Below, one piece after another: positions 1 through 8,344 of a stretch of DNA of 20,246 nucleotides (positions within the stretch are counted from its first letter, which is position 1; the number at the start of each line of letters is the position of its first letter). A program made the position numbers and the translations under genes. This DNA is from UMGS1470 sp051889215 (GTDB lineage Bacteria > Bacillota > Clostridia > Christensenellales > UBA1242). The notes beneath the pieces are model-generated. The model made no database searches, was not told the DNA's origin, and saw only the letters and a list, made by a program, of their open reading frames with translations. Location of the stretch: positions 1 to 20,246 of the forward strand of contig JBJFDC010000010.1 of assembly GCA_051889215.1 (NCBI GenBank), given 5' to 3'.

Positions 1-2
1 TC

Positions 3-380
3 CTCAAAAACGTGCTAAAAATGAGCGTGCCATATGCCGCCGTTCTTCTTATTGGGGTCGGCGCAGTCCTCATTCTCAACAAATGCGGACAACTTGAATA
101 CAACGAGTTTAACACACTCGCGACACTCGCAATCACAGTCGTCGGCTTTATGAACCTCTGCAAAATCTGCTTCCCACTCAACACACTTCGCACCGGCATC
201 ATCGGCTTGTCAATCATTTCCACAATCGCCGCCCTTCTCATCATGCCCGACTTCTTCTATGTGACGACAATAACAAAAAAATCTTGCCTCATTCTTTCAG
301 CAATAACCGCTTTCACCGCGCTTGTTCTTCTCGGCTGGATAACAATCGAACAAATTTTGCAAAGCAAAAAACCGCATTAG
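3..380 (+). CDS. C-terminal part of a P-type cation-transporting ATPase (CtpE/YoaB-like), truncated by window start
   Basis: The frame is open from the first complete codon and stops with TAG at 378-380; the true start lies outside the window, so the GTG at 12 and ATG at 21 are not credible starts. The visible ~125 residues are four hydrophobic helices. They begin with FLKNVL-type residues just before the first helix and contain LATLAITVVGF followed by KICFPLNTLR, a pattern I recognise from the last membrane helices of HAD-IC/CtpE-like P-type ATPases (cation pumps driven by an aspartyl-phosphate intermediate). The phosphorylation and ATP domains would be upstream and cannot be seen, so substrate cannot be judged. 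It is convergent with gyrA and shares a terminator with it. The alternative is an unrelated four-helix membrane protein; the family match is from memory of the motif spacing. Confidence 0.65.
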   Translation, partial: LKNVLKMSVPYAAVLLIGVGAVLILNKCGQLEYNEFNTLATLAITVVGFMNLCKICFPLNTLRTGIIGLSIISTIAALLIMPDFFYVTTITKKSCLILSAITAFTALVLLGWITIEQILQSKKPH

Positions 381-396
381 AAAAAAGAATAAAAAG

Positions 397-431
397 AAAA
401 AGTTTTGCGCTCAATATGCACAAAACTTTTT
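397..431. terminator. Shared bidirectional intrinsic terminator
   Basis: Arms 397-410 (AAAAAGTTTTGCGC) and 418-431 pair over 14 positions with one mismatch around a 7-base loop. A-rich sequence on the left and T-rich on the right give a U-tract in either direction. It sits between the convergent ATPase fragment (+) and gyrA (-). Confidence 0.75.
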
Positions 432-484
432 TATTTAAACTTCGCGTTTTTTCTTTTTCCCATCTCGAAAAAGACTATTCAATT

Positions 485-3043
485 TTATTCTTCTGTTTCT
501 TGTTCTGCGTATTCAATTTGCTCTTCGGAAAGAACATTTTCAGCATTCTCGACATTCTCAACATTTTCTGTTGCTTCCGTCTCCTCGTCTTCTTCATGTT
601 CAGCAACTGAAACGCAAACAATTTTTGCCCCATCTTTGAGGCGCATGATTTTGACACCTTGTGTGTCGCGTCCAATCAAGCTTATGTCTTCGGCTTTGAG
701 TCTGATTATGATGCCACTGTCTGCGATGAGCATGATATCTTGATTTTCACCGATTTGTTTGAGGTTGACAAGTTTTCCTGTTTTTGCGGAGAAATTGCCC
801 GCTTTGACACCTTTTCCGCCTCTTGTTTGAGTCCTATATTCACTCTCGTCAGAACGTTTGCCATAACCGTTTTCAGAAATTGTTATGATTTGATTTCCTT
901 CGGTGATGACCGCCATGTCAACAACATAATCATCTTTTGAGAGTTTTATGCTGCGAACACCCTGTGTGTCACGTCCCATAACGCGAACATCGCTTTCGTT
1001 AAATCTGATGCATTTTCCATCATGTGTTGCAATCAAAACGTCGTTGTTTCCATTTGTCATGCCAACACCAATAAGCTCGTCGCCTTCAACAAGTCGAATT
1101 GCAATCTTTCCAACCTTTCTGATGCTCTCAAATTCTTTGAGCTCGGTCTTTTTGATCAGACCCAAACGCGTTGCCATAATCAGACAACCCTCTTTATCCT
1201 CATCTCGGCGGCGAATTATTGCAGTGACTTTTTCGTCAGCATCGAGTTGAAGGAGATTGATTATTGCCCTTCCTTTTGCTTGACGCTGTGCTTCTGGCAC
1301 TTCGTATGCTTTTATGCAATAAACTTTGCCGCGACTTGTGAAGAACAACAAATCGTCATGAGTGTTTGAAACGAAGATGTTTTCAACAAAATCTTCTTCT
1401 TTTGTCTTGTGAGCCGAAATTCCAACCCCTCCGCGGCGTTGAGTCCTATACTCGCTCGTTGACATTCTTTTGATATAACCGCCGTGTGTCATTGAAATTA
1501 TGACGTCTTCGCGTTCAATGAGGTCCTCAATATCAATTCCGCCCATGTCGAGACTGATTTCAGTCTTGCGAGGACTGTCATATTGTGCTTTGATTGTCTC
1601 CAAATCCTCTTTTATGATTGCCAAAACCCTTTCCGGTTTTGCCAAAATGTCTTTGAGGTCGATGATTCGATTTGAAAGTTCAGCAAGTTCATCGTTGAGT
1701 TTGTGCACTTCAAGAGCAGTGAGTCTTGAGAGTTTCATTTCAAGAATTGCATTTGCCTGTTTTTCTGAGAGTTCAAAACGAGACATCAATTCCTGCATTG
1801 CATCTTGTCTTTCGTCCGCCTGTTTGATAACTCTAATGACTTCGTCAATATTTGCAAGAGCAACAACCAACCCTTTGACGATATGTTCGCGTTCTTCTGC
1901 TCGACCAAGGTCAAATTGTGTTTTTCTTGTGACAACACTCTTTTGATGCTCAAGATAGTAATAGAGCATTTCTTTGAGGTTGAGAATTCTTGGCGTTCCA
2001 TCAACCAACGCAAGCATGATGATGCCGTCAGAAACTTGGAGTTGAGTGTGCTTATAGAGAGAGTTGAGAACAACTTGTGCATTTGCATCTTTCTTGACAT
2101 CAACAACAATTCTCATTCCTTGGCGGTCACTCTCTTCTTTTATGTCTGAAATGCCTTCCAATTTTTTGTTTTTCACCATATCTGCCATTTGGACAATAAG
2201 TTTTGCCTTGTTGACTTGATATGGAAGTTCCGTGATGACAATTCTATGTCTTCCATTTTCGGTTTCTTCAATTTCCGCTTTGCCGCGAACAACAATTCCG
2301 CCGCGCCCAGTCTTGTATGCGTGCTTGATTGCCGTTCTTCCCATGATTATGCCGCCTGTTGGAAAGTCTGGTGCAGGAATAATTCTGATGAGGTCATCAA
2401 TATCTATGTCTGGATTGTCAATAAGCGCCTCAACACCAGAAATCACTTCGCCGAGGTTGTGAGGAGGAATGTTTGTTGCCATTCCAACCGCAATTCCGTC
2501 CGCCCCATTGACCAAAAGGTTTGGAAAACGCGAAGGAAGAACAACGGGTTGCATGAGCGTGTCATCAAAGTTTGGATAGAAATCAACTGTTTGTTTGTCG
2601 ATGTCACGAAGCATTTCTGCTGCGATTTTTGAAAGTCTTGCCTCAGTATAACGTTGGGCAGCAGGCGGATCTCCGTCAACAGAACCAAAGTTTCCGTGTC
2701 CGTCCACGAGTGGGCAACGAATTGAGAAATCTTGGGCAAGTCTGACGAGTGCGTCATAGACCGAACTATCCCCGTGTGGGTGATATTTTCCCATAACTTC
2801 ACCGACGATACGCGCTGATTTTTTGTATGGCTTGTCATTGAACAAATTGAGTTCGCCCATCGAGAACAAAATTCTTCTGTGGACAGGTTTGAGTCCATCG
2901 CGAACATCAGGAATAGCACGCGAAACGTTGACCGCCATCGCATAGGAAATAAACGATTTTTTGAGTTCTCCGTCAATTTCCACTTTTTGGATTCTTTCAT
3001 TCTCAAAAAGTTTTTCTAATTCTTGTTTTTTTTCTTCTTTCAT
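485..3043 (-). CDS. gyrA: DNA gyrase subunit A
   Basis: Subunit A of the type IIA topoisomerase that puts negative supercoils into DNA; A2B2 with GyrB. The 852 residues are full length. The breakage-reunion domain starts near residue 30; the catalytic tyrosine is Y132 in AAQRYTEARL. The quinolone pocket reads HPHGDSSVYDALV (residues 88-100), with the serine and aspartate equivalents of E. coli S83 and D87 (S93, D97) present, so no classic resistance change is seen. A long coiled-coil arm lies at about 360-490. The C-terminal beta-pinwheel begins near 500; its GyrA box is QRRGGVG (535-541), with V where the family has a basic residue, and a second box-like QTRGGKG lies at 739-745. The tail (815-852) is very acidic with repeated E-N-V/A units. 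It lies 28 bp after gyrB on the same strand; an AAAGG sequence about 10 bases before the ATG is the likely ribosome site. It ends at the shared terminator. Confidence 0.98.
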   Translation of the reverse strand: MKEEKKQELEKLFENERIQKVEIDGELKKSFISYAMAVNVSRAIPDVRDGLKPVHRRILFSMGELNLFNDKPYKKSARIVGEVMGKYHPHGDSSVYDALVRLAQDFSIRCPLVDGHGNFGSVDGDPPAAQRYTEARLSKIAAEMLRDIDKQTVDFYPNFDDTLMQPVVLPSRFPNLLVNGADGIAVGMATNIPPHNLGEVISGVEALIDNPDIDIDDLIRIIPAPDFPTGGIIMGRTAIKHAYKTGRGGIVVRGKAEIEETENGRHRIVITELPYQVNKAKLIVQMADMVKNKKLEGISDIKEESDRQGMRIVVDVKKDANAQVVLNSLYKHTQLQVSDGIIMLALVDGTPRILNLKEMLYYYLEHQKSVVTRKTQFDLGRAEEREHIVKGLVVALANIDEVIRVIKQADERQDAMQELMSRFELSEKQANAILEMKLSRLTALEVHKLNDELAELSNRIIDLKDILAKPERVLAIIKEDLETIKAQYDSPRKTEISLDMGGIDIEDLIEREDVIISMTHGGYIKRMSTSEYRTQRRGGVGISAHKTKEEDFVENIFVSNTHDDLLFFTSRGKVYCIKAYEVPEAQRQAKGRAIINLLQLDADEKVTAIIRRRDEDKEGCLIMATRLGLIKKTELKEFESIRKVGKIAIRLVEGDELIGVGMTNGNNDVLIATHDGKCIRFNESDVRVMGRDTQGVRSIKLSKDDYVVDMAVITEGNQIITISENGYGKRSDESEYRTQTRGGKGVKAGNFSAKTGKLVNLKQIGENQDIMLIADSGIIIRLKAEDISLIGRDTQGVKIMRLKDGAKIVCVSVAEHEEDEETEATENVENVENAENVLSEEQIEYAEQETEE
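535..570. repeat. Four 9-bp tandem repeats in the gyrA 3' end
   Basis: Four imperfect copies of a 9-base unit of the form CATTYTCNN (535-543, 544-552, 553-561, 562-570; + strand reading) encode four consecutive E-N-V/A triplets in the acidic GyrA tail (about residues 826-837). The unit length keeps frame, so copy number could vary without breaking the gene. Confidence 0.8.
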
Positions 3044-3071
3044 CTTTTTTCGCCTTTTTCTTTATTTTTTA

Positions 3072-4994
3072 TTAAATATCCAAATCTTCGACAAGTTTTG
3101 CGTTTTGTTCAATAAATTCACGACGAAGTTCTGGGTCCTCTCCCATGAGAAGTGTGAAAAGTCTGTCCGCCTCAATCGCGTCCTCCATTGTTATTTGTTG
3201 GAGAATTCGATTTTCTGGGTTCATGGTTGTTTCCCAAAGTTGTTCTGGATTCATTTCACCAAGACCTTTATAACGTTGAATTGTCACACCTTTTCTGCCA
3301 AACTCCTCCAAATCTTCGGCAAGTTCTTTGTCTGAATAGAAATATTTATCTTCTTTTCCGCGACTAACTTTGTATAGAGGTGGCATTGCAGCATATACGT
3401 GACCTTCTTCGATGAGCGGACGCATATATCTGAAGAGGAATGTCAAAAGCAAAAGTCGAATATGAGAACCATCAACATCGGCATCGGTCATGGATATGAT
3501 TTTGTTGTAGCGAAGTTTTTCCATATTAAACTCGTTTGAAATTCCAGTTCCGAATGCAGTTATCATGCTCTTGATTTCATTGTTTTCAAGGACTTTTGGA
3601 AGTCGTGTTTTTTCAACATTCAAAATTTTTCCGCGAAGTGGCAAAATTGCCTGGAAACGTCTGTCTCTTCCCTGCTTTGCACTTCCACCAGCGGAATCTC
3701 CCTCAACCAAATAGATTTCACAGAATTTTGGATTCTTTTCAGAGCAGTCCGCAAGTTTTCCAGGAAGCGTCGTGCTCTCAAGAATTGTCTTTCTTCTCGT
3801 GAGGTCACGCGCACTTCTTGCCGCCTCTCTTGCACGCTGTGCCGAAACACACTTGATAACCAAATCTTTTGCTTCTTTTGGGTGCTCCTCAAGATATGCA
3901 CCAAACTCTTCTTGCATAACCTTTGAAACGATTGTTCTCATTTCGGAGTTGCCAAGTTTTGTCTTTGTTTGACCTTCAAATTGAGGGTTCATGAGTTTGA
4001 CACTGATGATTGCCGTGATTCCTTCACGAACATCATCACCAGAAAGTTTTTCATTCTCTTTTATGAGTTTGTTGCTCCAAGCATAATCGTTGATAACTTT
4101 TGTTATGGAATCCTTGAATCCCGTCAAATGCGTTCCGCCCTCTTCGGTGTTGATGTTGTTGGCATAGGCATGAATCATTTCGTTGTATCCGTCATTATAT
4201 TGGAAGCAAATTTCAACCTCGCTGTCACGGAACTCTTTATGAAGGTAAATTGGCTCTGGAAACAAGGTTTCTTTGTTTTTGTTGAGGAAATCAACAAACT
4301 CAACAATTCCGCCCTTAAACTCAAAAATTTCGGCCTTTTCTTGACCTGGACGTTTGTCTTCAAGTTTTATGACAAGTCCTTTGTTGAGGAAAGCGATTTC
4401 TCTGAATCTCGCCCTCATTGTCTCATAATTGAAATTGAGGGTTTCAAAGATTTCTTCATCTGGCATGAATGTGACCATTGTTCCACGATAATCTGTTTTT
4501 TCGAGTTGTTTGAGTTCAAATTGCGGAATGCCGCGTTTAAACTCTTGATAGAAATGTGTTCCGTTTTGGAAAACATCAACTTTTAACCAACTTGAAAGTG
4601 CATTAACGCAAGATAGACCAACTCCGTGGAGTCCGCCCGAAATCTTGTATCCCTCGCCGCCAAACTTTCCGCCAGCGTGAAGTTTTGTGAGAACAACCTC
4701 AACACAACTCTTGTGTTCTGTTGGGTGCATGCCTGTTGGAATGCCGCGCCCATTATCCAAAACCGAGCAACTTCCATCTTCATTGAATGTCACAGTGATT
4801 TCTGTGCAATAACCGGCAAGTGCCTCATCGATTGAGTTGTCAACAACTTCAACAATAAGATGATGAAGTCCACGTTCATCTGTTGAGCCGATATACATTC
4901 CTGGACGTTTTCTGACCGGATCAAGACCTTCAAGAACTTGAATGTCGCCCGCTCCATAGTGAGCCGAATGTTTTAAGTCTTTTTCTTCTTCCAT
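3072..4994 (-). CDS. gyrB: DNA gyrase subunit B
   Basis: ATPase/TOPRIM subunit of gyrase. It has 640 residues, the length usual for Gram-positive GyrB without the large proteobacterial insert. GHKL ATPase: catalytic Glu E49 and Mg-binding N53 in VEVVDNSIDEAL, DNGRGIP at 80-86, and the lid glycines GGLHGVG (120-126). Transducer: QTKTKLG (342-348) carries the ATP-contacting lysine. TOPRIM: E431 in EGDSAGG and the metal aspartates D504, D506, D508 in DADVDGSH. QRYKGLGEMN (573-582) is the conserved GyrB C-terminal motif. ATG at 4994 is preceded by AAAGGA six to seven bases upstream. It is first gene of the gyrB-gyrA operon, driven by an extended -10 promoter facing the divergent zincin gene. Nothing is missing. 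The intact domains make this gyrase rather than topoisomerase IV subunit ParE, and the partner GyrA has the GyrA box. Confidence 0.97.
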   Translation of the reverse strand: MEEEKDLKHSAHYGAGDIQVLEGLDPVRKRPGMYIGSTDERGLHHLIVEVVDNSIDEALAGYCTEITVTFNEDGSCSVLDNGRGIPTGMHPTEHKSCVEVVLTKLHAGGKFGGEGYKISGGLHGVGLSCVNALSSWLKVDVFQNGTHFYQEFKRGIPQFELKQLEKTDYRGTMVTFMPDEEIFETLNFNYETMRARFREIAFLNKGLVIKLEDKRPGQEKAEIFEFKGGIVEFVDFLNKNKETLFPEPIYLHKEFRDSEVEICFQYNDGYNEMIHAYANNINTEEGGTHLTGFKDSITKVINDYAWSNKLIKENEKLSGDDVREGITAIISVKLMNPQFEGQTKTKLGNSEMRTIVSKVMQEEFGAYLEEHPKEAKDLVIKCVSAQRAREAARSARDLTRRKTILESTTLPGKLADCSEKNPKFCEIYLVEGDSAGGSAKQGRDRRFQAILPLRGKILNVEKTRLPKVLENNEIKSMITAFGTGISNEFNMEKLRYNKIISMTDADVDGSHIRLLLLTFLFRYMRPLIEEGHVYAAMPPLYKVSRGKEDKYFYSDKELAEDLEEFGRKGVTIQRYKGLGEMNPEQLWETTMNPENRILQQITMEDAIEADRLFTLLMGEDPELRREFIEQNAKLVEDLDI

Positions 4995-5029
4995 ATTTTA
5001 ATCCTTTTGTTTTGTCTATAAGATATATA

Positions 5030-5058
5030 ATTATACCATAGTAGAAAATAAAATAAAA
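5030..5058 (-). promoter_or_regulatory. gyrB-gyrA promoter (extended -10)
   Basis: On the minus strand TGGTATAAT gives a perfect -10 (5030-5035) with the TGn extension; the -35 position (5053-5058, TTTTAT) is weak, as is usual for extended -10 promoters. The leader to the gyrB ATG is about 30 bases and contains the AAAGGA ribosome site. Confidence 0.65.
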
Positions 5059-5103
5059 GGGTTTTCAAAAAAAATTGACAAATAATTCGCGAAATTAACC
5101 CTT
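5058..5103. repeat. Inverted repeat with central palindrome between gyrB and the zincin gene
   Basis: AAGGGTT (5058-5064) and AACCCTT (5097-5103) are perfect inverted copies 32 bases apart. Between them is the 8-base palindrome TTCGCGAA (5086-5093), unusually GC-rich for this AT-rich spacer. The set lies between the two divergent promoters, where an operator would be expected, but no regulator is identified. Confidence 0.4.
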
Positions 5104-5130
5104 GAAAAACGCATTGCATTATGATAGATT
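5102..5130 (+). promoter_or_regulatory. Promoter of the zincin gene, probably leaderless
   Basis: TTGAAA (5102-5107), 17-base spacer, TAGATT (5125-5130). The -10 box ends six bases before the ATG at 5137, so transcription would start at or next to the start codon. An alternative -10 (TATGAT, 5120-5125) would still leave only a few leader bases. There is no Shine-Dalgarno. Confidence 0.5.
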
Positions 5131-5136
5131 AGAGAT

Positions 5137-6693
5137 ATGGAAAAAGAAGAATTCGAAAAGCGTTTTATGAAACTCATGAAAGAAAAAACCACACTCCGCA
5201 CTCGTTGCGAGAATGCACTGCGTGACTATTTTCGTTTTATTGACGACCACAAAATTTTTCAATACAAATCTTATGAGCAGCTTTTGGCAAATTTGCAAAC
5301 AATTCGCATTCAATCAGATGCAACGACATATCTAAACATCGAAAATGCCAGAGGACAGTTTTCACCAATCGCAAATTTAATTATGCTAAAACCAAATCCA
5401 AATCCTTCCACTTTTATTCATGAACTAACCCACGCACTTTCTTCTCAAAGATTAATGTCGTTTGACTGTGAAACATTCAAAAAGGAAACCGCGCCCGAAA
5501 TGAGCAAGGGTGTCTATATGAAACATCATCAAGCTTTTCAACTTCCAGACGAATTGAATGAAAAAGAAGAAGCGGCAATAATTCGATGGTATAAACGAAA
5601 CAGTTATCTTTTTGCCGACACAAAAACATCAAGACCCGTGAGAATTGAATATGCGAGCGGTCTTGGTTGGAACTGGAGAGAAACCAGCGAATATATAAGT
5701 CTGAACAAGATTTACTCCAACATCAAAACCTCTGCCGATATGAAAAAATATTATTGTGGACAAATCGGGAACGAAACCTGTTTCGATTATAAAAATTCAC
5801 CATGGGACAACTTTTCTGGAATCACAGAGGGCATAACTGAACTCATCACAAAACTGACTTTGTCTTACTCTTCAAAAGACGGGCTTGCGCCTGTTTATGG
5901 CGGATATGCCGCACAAGCGATGCTCGCCGCACAACTCTATTCAATTTTTGGCGACACTTTGTTTGAAGCATACTTCACAAATCAACTCACTCCCCTTGCT
6001 CAAAAACTTGATTTGAATGAGGAAAAGTTCTCAACGCTTGTTCAAAAACTGTCAGATATTAACATCGCAAAAGACGAGAAAGATTGTGAAGACCAAATGC
6101 AACTTGTCAATGACATTCAAGTTGACTTTATTGCACTTTTTGAAAGAAAAATGTTGAGAGAACTCGCCAAACACAAAGACGATTTTCAATCTCAACTTGA
6201 CATGAGAAATGCAATTATGTCCGCTTTCTTCGACTATTCAAAAGTCCTTCATTTTGGAATGTATTTCGAAGAAGCCGTCAACCCAAATTTTGATGATGTT
6301 TGGTCGCAATTTGAACATTCAATGAAAAATTGCATTACATTTGGGAACAAACTTTTGGCAAGAAGGCAAAAAAACCTCATGCGCCAAATCGGTCCAAAAA
6401 CAATAAAAGTCATGCAAAATCAAAATTATTTTCATTATGATTATGTCGGAAAGGACATGAGGGAAATAACCTTGTCGAATAGACTTGCCCAATTTGAATT
6501 TGACTACATTGGCCCCGACGACGAAAGAAGAGAAGCAGATGCTCGAAAAATTTATCAATCCGACAGCTTCCCTGGCGAAACAATGTTTATGATAAACAAT
6601 GGCGCCGATCAAACCGCCCTATATTGCAGCTATTTGGGCGAAGATGTTGACGAAGAATTGTTAAAAATTGACGAAGAAAAAATGCAGGAGTAA
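5137..6693 (+). CDS. Unrecognised putative zinc metallopeptidase (HELTH motif)
   Basis: 518 residues, no signal peptide and no membrane segment, so probably cytosolic. Seen: the zincin motif HELTH at residues 95-99 within STFIHELTHAL, with hydrophobic and small residues around it as in true zincins. Downstream, GITEGITELITKL (228-240) offers E231 or E235 as a third, glutamate zinc ligand; the 130-residue gap is long for a classic gluzincin, so this is inference. The rest has mixed helices; residues 313-350 look amphipathic, and the C-terminus (after 500) is acidic. I do not recognise the family, the substrate or a partner domain. The start is fixed by lack of upstream frame and by the promoter ending beside it; the next Met (residue 11) has no ribosome site either. 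It is monocistronic, divergent from gyrB and convergent with an ABC exporter operon. HExxH can occur by chance, but the hydrophobic context argues against that. Confidence 0.7.
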   Translation: MEKEEFEKRFMKLMKEKTTLRTRCENALRDYFRFIDDHKIFQYKSYEQLLANLQTIRIQSDATTYLNIENARGQFSPIANLIMLKPNPNPSTFIHELTHALSSQRLMSFDCETFKKETAPEMSKGVYMKHHQAFQLPDELNEKEEAAIIRWYKRNSYLFADTKTSRPVRIEYASGLGWNWRETSEYISLNKIYSNIKTSADMKKYYCGQIGNETCFDYKNSPWDNFSGITEGITELITKLTLSYSSKDGLAPVYGGYAAQAMLAAQLYSIFGDTLFEAYFTNQLTPLAQKLDLNEEKFSTLVQKLSDINIAKDEKDCEDQMQLVNDIQVDFIALFERKMLRELAKHKDDFQSQLDMRNAIMSAFFDYSKVLHFGMYFEEAVNPNFDDVWSQFEHSMKNCITFGNKLLARRQKNLMRQIGPKTIKVMQNQNYFHYDYVGKDMREITLSNRLAQFEFDYIGPDDERREADARKIYQSDSFPGETMFMINNGADQTALYCSYLGEDVDEELLKIDEEKMQE

Positions 6694-6710
6694 ATTATCC
6701 CTGCATTTTT
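6678..6710. terminator. Bidirectional terminator with both stop codons in its loop
   Basis: Arms 6678-6688 (AAAAATGCAGG) and 6700-6710 pair perfectly over 11 bp. The 11-base loop (6689-6699) contains the + stop TAA (6691-6693) and, on the minus strand, the ABC gene stop TAA (6695-6697). The flanks give U-tracts both ways. Confidence 0.85.
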
Positions 6711-8332
6711 ATTTCTTTGCATTCAAACGGCAAATCTGCTCCCGGGTCAGAGAAAAACACGCAGGTTTTGTCTTTGGCAAATTCTTGAATGATTTTGAAC
6801 ACTTTTTTCTTTTGACGAAAACTCATCGAATTGAACGCGCTATCAAATATGATAATCTTTGGGTTTCTCAAAATCACACGGGCAAGCGCAAAAAGTTGTT
6901 TTTCACTTTGCGAAAAAAATGTTGTTTTGTCGTTTATTTTTTGGTCAAGTCCAAACTTTAAATCAACAACCTTTTCAAAAAGGCCAAGTTTTTTCAAAAC
7001 GTCATAAATTTGTTGGTCGGAAAATTCTTCGCCAAAAGACAAATTTTCCCGTATGCTTCCACGAAACAGGGCGGGCTCATCGCGGACGAACGAGACAATG
7101 CTCTCAAATTCCCCCTTTTTTAGTTCGGCGATATTCTTTCCGCCCAAAAGGATTTCGCCAGAGTCAGGCGCATATATTCGCGCAAGAAGGCACGCAAGCG
7201 TTGTTTTGCCCGCCCCGCTTTCGCCGATAAATGCAATTTTTTCGCCATAATCAATCTCAAAAGACAGGTTGTTTATTGAAACGTTTTTGTATTGATGCTC
7301 AAAACACAAGTTTTTTATTTCAATTTTTGGCGATTCGTTTTCTAATATTTGTGCGCTTTCTCCAAAAGAAGATGTTTCAATTTGCAAAATGTCGAAAATT
7401 CTGTATAGCGCTGTCTGAATGTTGACAAAAAATTGATAGTTGAGTGCGGTTTGTTTGATTGGCTCATTTGTTTGAGTGATATAGCCAATAAATGAGATAA
7501 CCGCGCCCAGCTCAAATCCGACCGTTCCCATTTTGAAAAACGCAAACACATAAACTGCAATTATTCCCAAAAACCATATGCCTTCAATAAGAGGCAAAAA
7601 CAATTCATTATATTTGCTAAAAGCATTCCATTTTTGAAGGGCTTGGATTTGAATTTTTGAAAAATCATCGAGCATTTGTTTTTCTCCCGCCCCACTCGTG
7701 ATGGCATCGAGTCCAAATATGCTGTCCATGGTTTTGGCGTCGCGCTCAATTTCTGCACGTTTATAGTCTTTGCTCTTTGCCGAAGACAACTTGTTGACGA
7801 GAAAAAACACAGCCAAAACGACGACCAAAACACCCAGAATTATGGCACCCAAAACAACATTTAGCGCAAACATAAAAATAAACACTGTCACAAATTTGAG
7901 AATGTTCATCAAAAACGGAACAAGATTTTTTGTGACAAAATCACCAATGTCGTTGATATACGTTGACGCTCTTGCCAAAATTTCGGCGGTCTCATGCGAT
8001 TCATAATAGGAATATGAAACTTGCAATATTTTTTTAAACAAGTCATCTCTCATGTCTTTTGCGACTTCATATCCAATGTTGCAAAATATCTTGTTTTGAA
8101 AGAAAAAGCAAACCGCCTCAATCAAGAGCAACCCAACAAGCGCACCGCCAACCCCAAACAAAAGTGAAAAATTTTGAGGGATTATTGCATTATCAACCAA
8201 AAAAGTGCTTATGTATGTGACAAGCCGACCCAAAAGCACGGCAAAAAGAAGCAGCAAAAAAGTGAAGACAACAATTTTCTTTTTTTTGCCAACATATGTC
8301 CAAAGATTGAGTTTTTTCTCTTTTTTTGCCAT
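6695..8332 (-). CDS. ABC exporter half-transporter, membrane domain plus degenerate ATPase (second subunit)
   Basis: 545 residues with the ABC-exporter order: six-helix type-1 membrane domain (about 20-310), then nucleotide-binding domain (335-545). Walker A is intact: GESGAGKTT (370-378). The other motifs are altered: the Q-loop glutamine position is D418 (FVRDEPALF), the signature LSGGQRQ reads FSQSEKQ (473-479), Walker B reads IIIFDS (493-498) so the catalytic glutamate is S498, and the switch histidine is D529 (FFSDP). It can probably bind ATP but should hydrolyse it poorly or not at all. ATG at 8332 follows GGAGG by a few bases. It lies 12 bp after the 570-residue subunit, with which it should form a heterodimer. 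The frame is intact, so decay to a pseudogene is not evident. Substrate unknown; no peptidase or peptide-accessory domain is fused. Confidence 0.88.
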   Translation of the reverse strand: MAKKEKKLNLWTYVGKKKKIVVFTFLLLLFAVLLGRLVTYISTFLVDNAIIPQNFSLLFGVGGALVGLLLIEAVCFFFQNKIFCNIGYEVAKDMRDDLFKKILQVSYSYYESHETAEILARASTYINDIGDFVTKNLVPFLMNILKFVTVFIFMFALNVVLGAIILGVLVVVLAVFFLVNKLSSAKSKDYKRAEIERDAKTMDSIFGLDAITSGAGEKQMLDDFSKIQIQALQKWNAFSKYNELFLPLIEGIWFLGIIAVYVFAFFKMGTVGFELGAVISFIGYITQTNEPIKQTALNYQFFVNIQTALYRIFDILQIETSSFGESAQILENESPKIEIKNLCFEHQYKNVSINNLSFEIDYGEKIAFIGESGAGKTTLACLLARIYAPDSGEILLGGKNIAELKKGEFESIVSFVRDEPALFRGSIRENLSFGEEFSDQQIYDVLKKLGLFEKVVDLKFGLDQKINDKTTFFSQSEKQLFALARVILRNPKIIIFDSAFNSMSFRQKKKVFKIIQEFAKDKTCVFFSDPGADLPFECKEIKMQG

Positions 8333-8344
8333 ATTCCTCCAAAA

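Noticed and set aside
659..4835. Many long plus-strand frames opposite gyrA and gyrB
   Set aside because: They lie antisense to highly conserved gyrase domains, have no ribosome sites and encode no recognisable motif.
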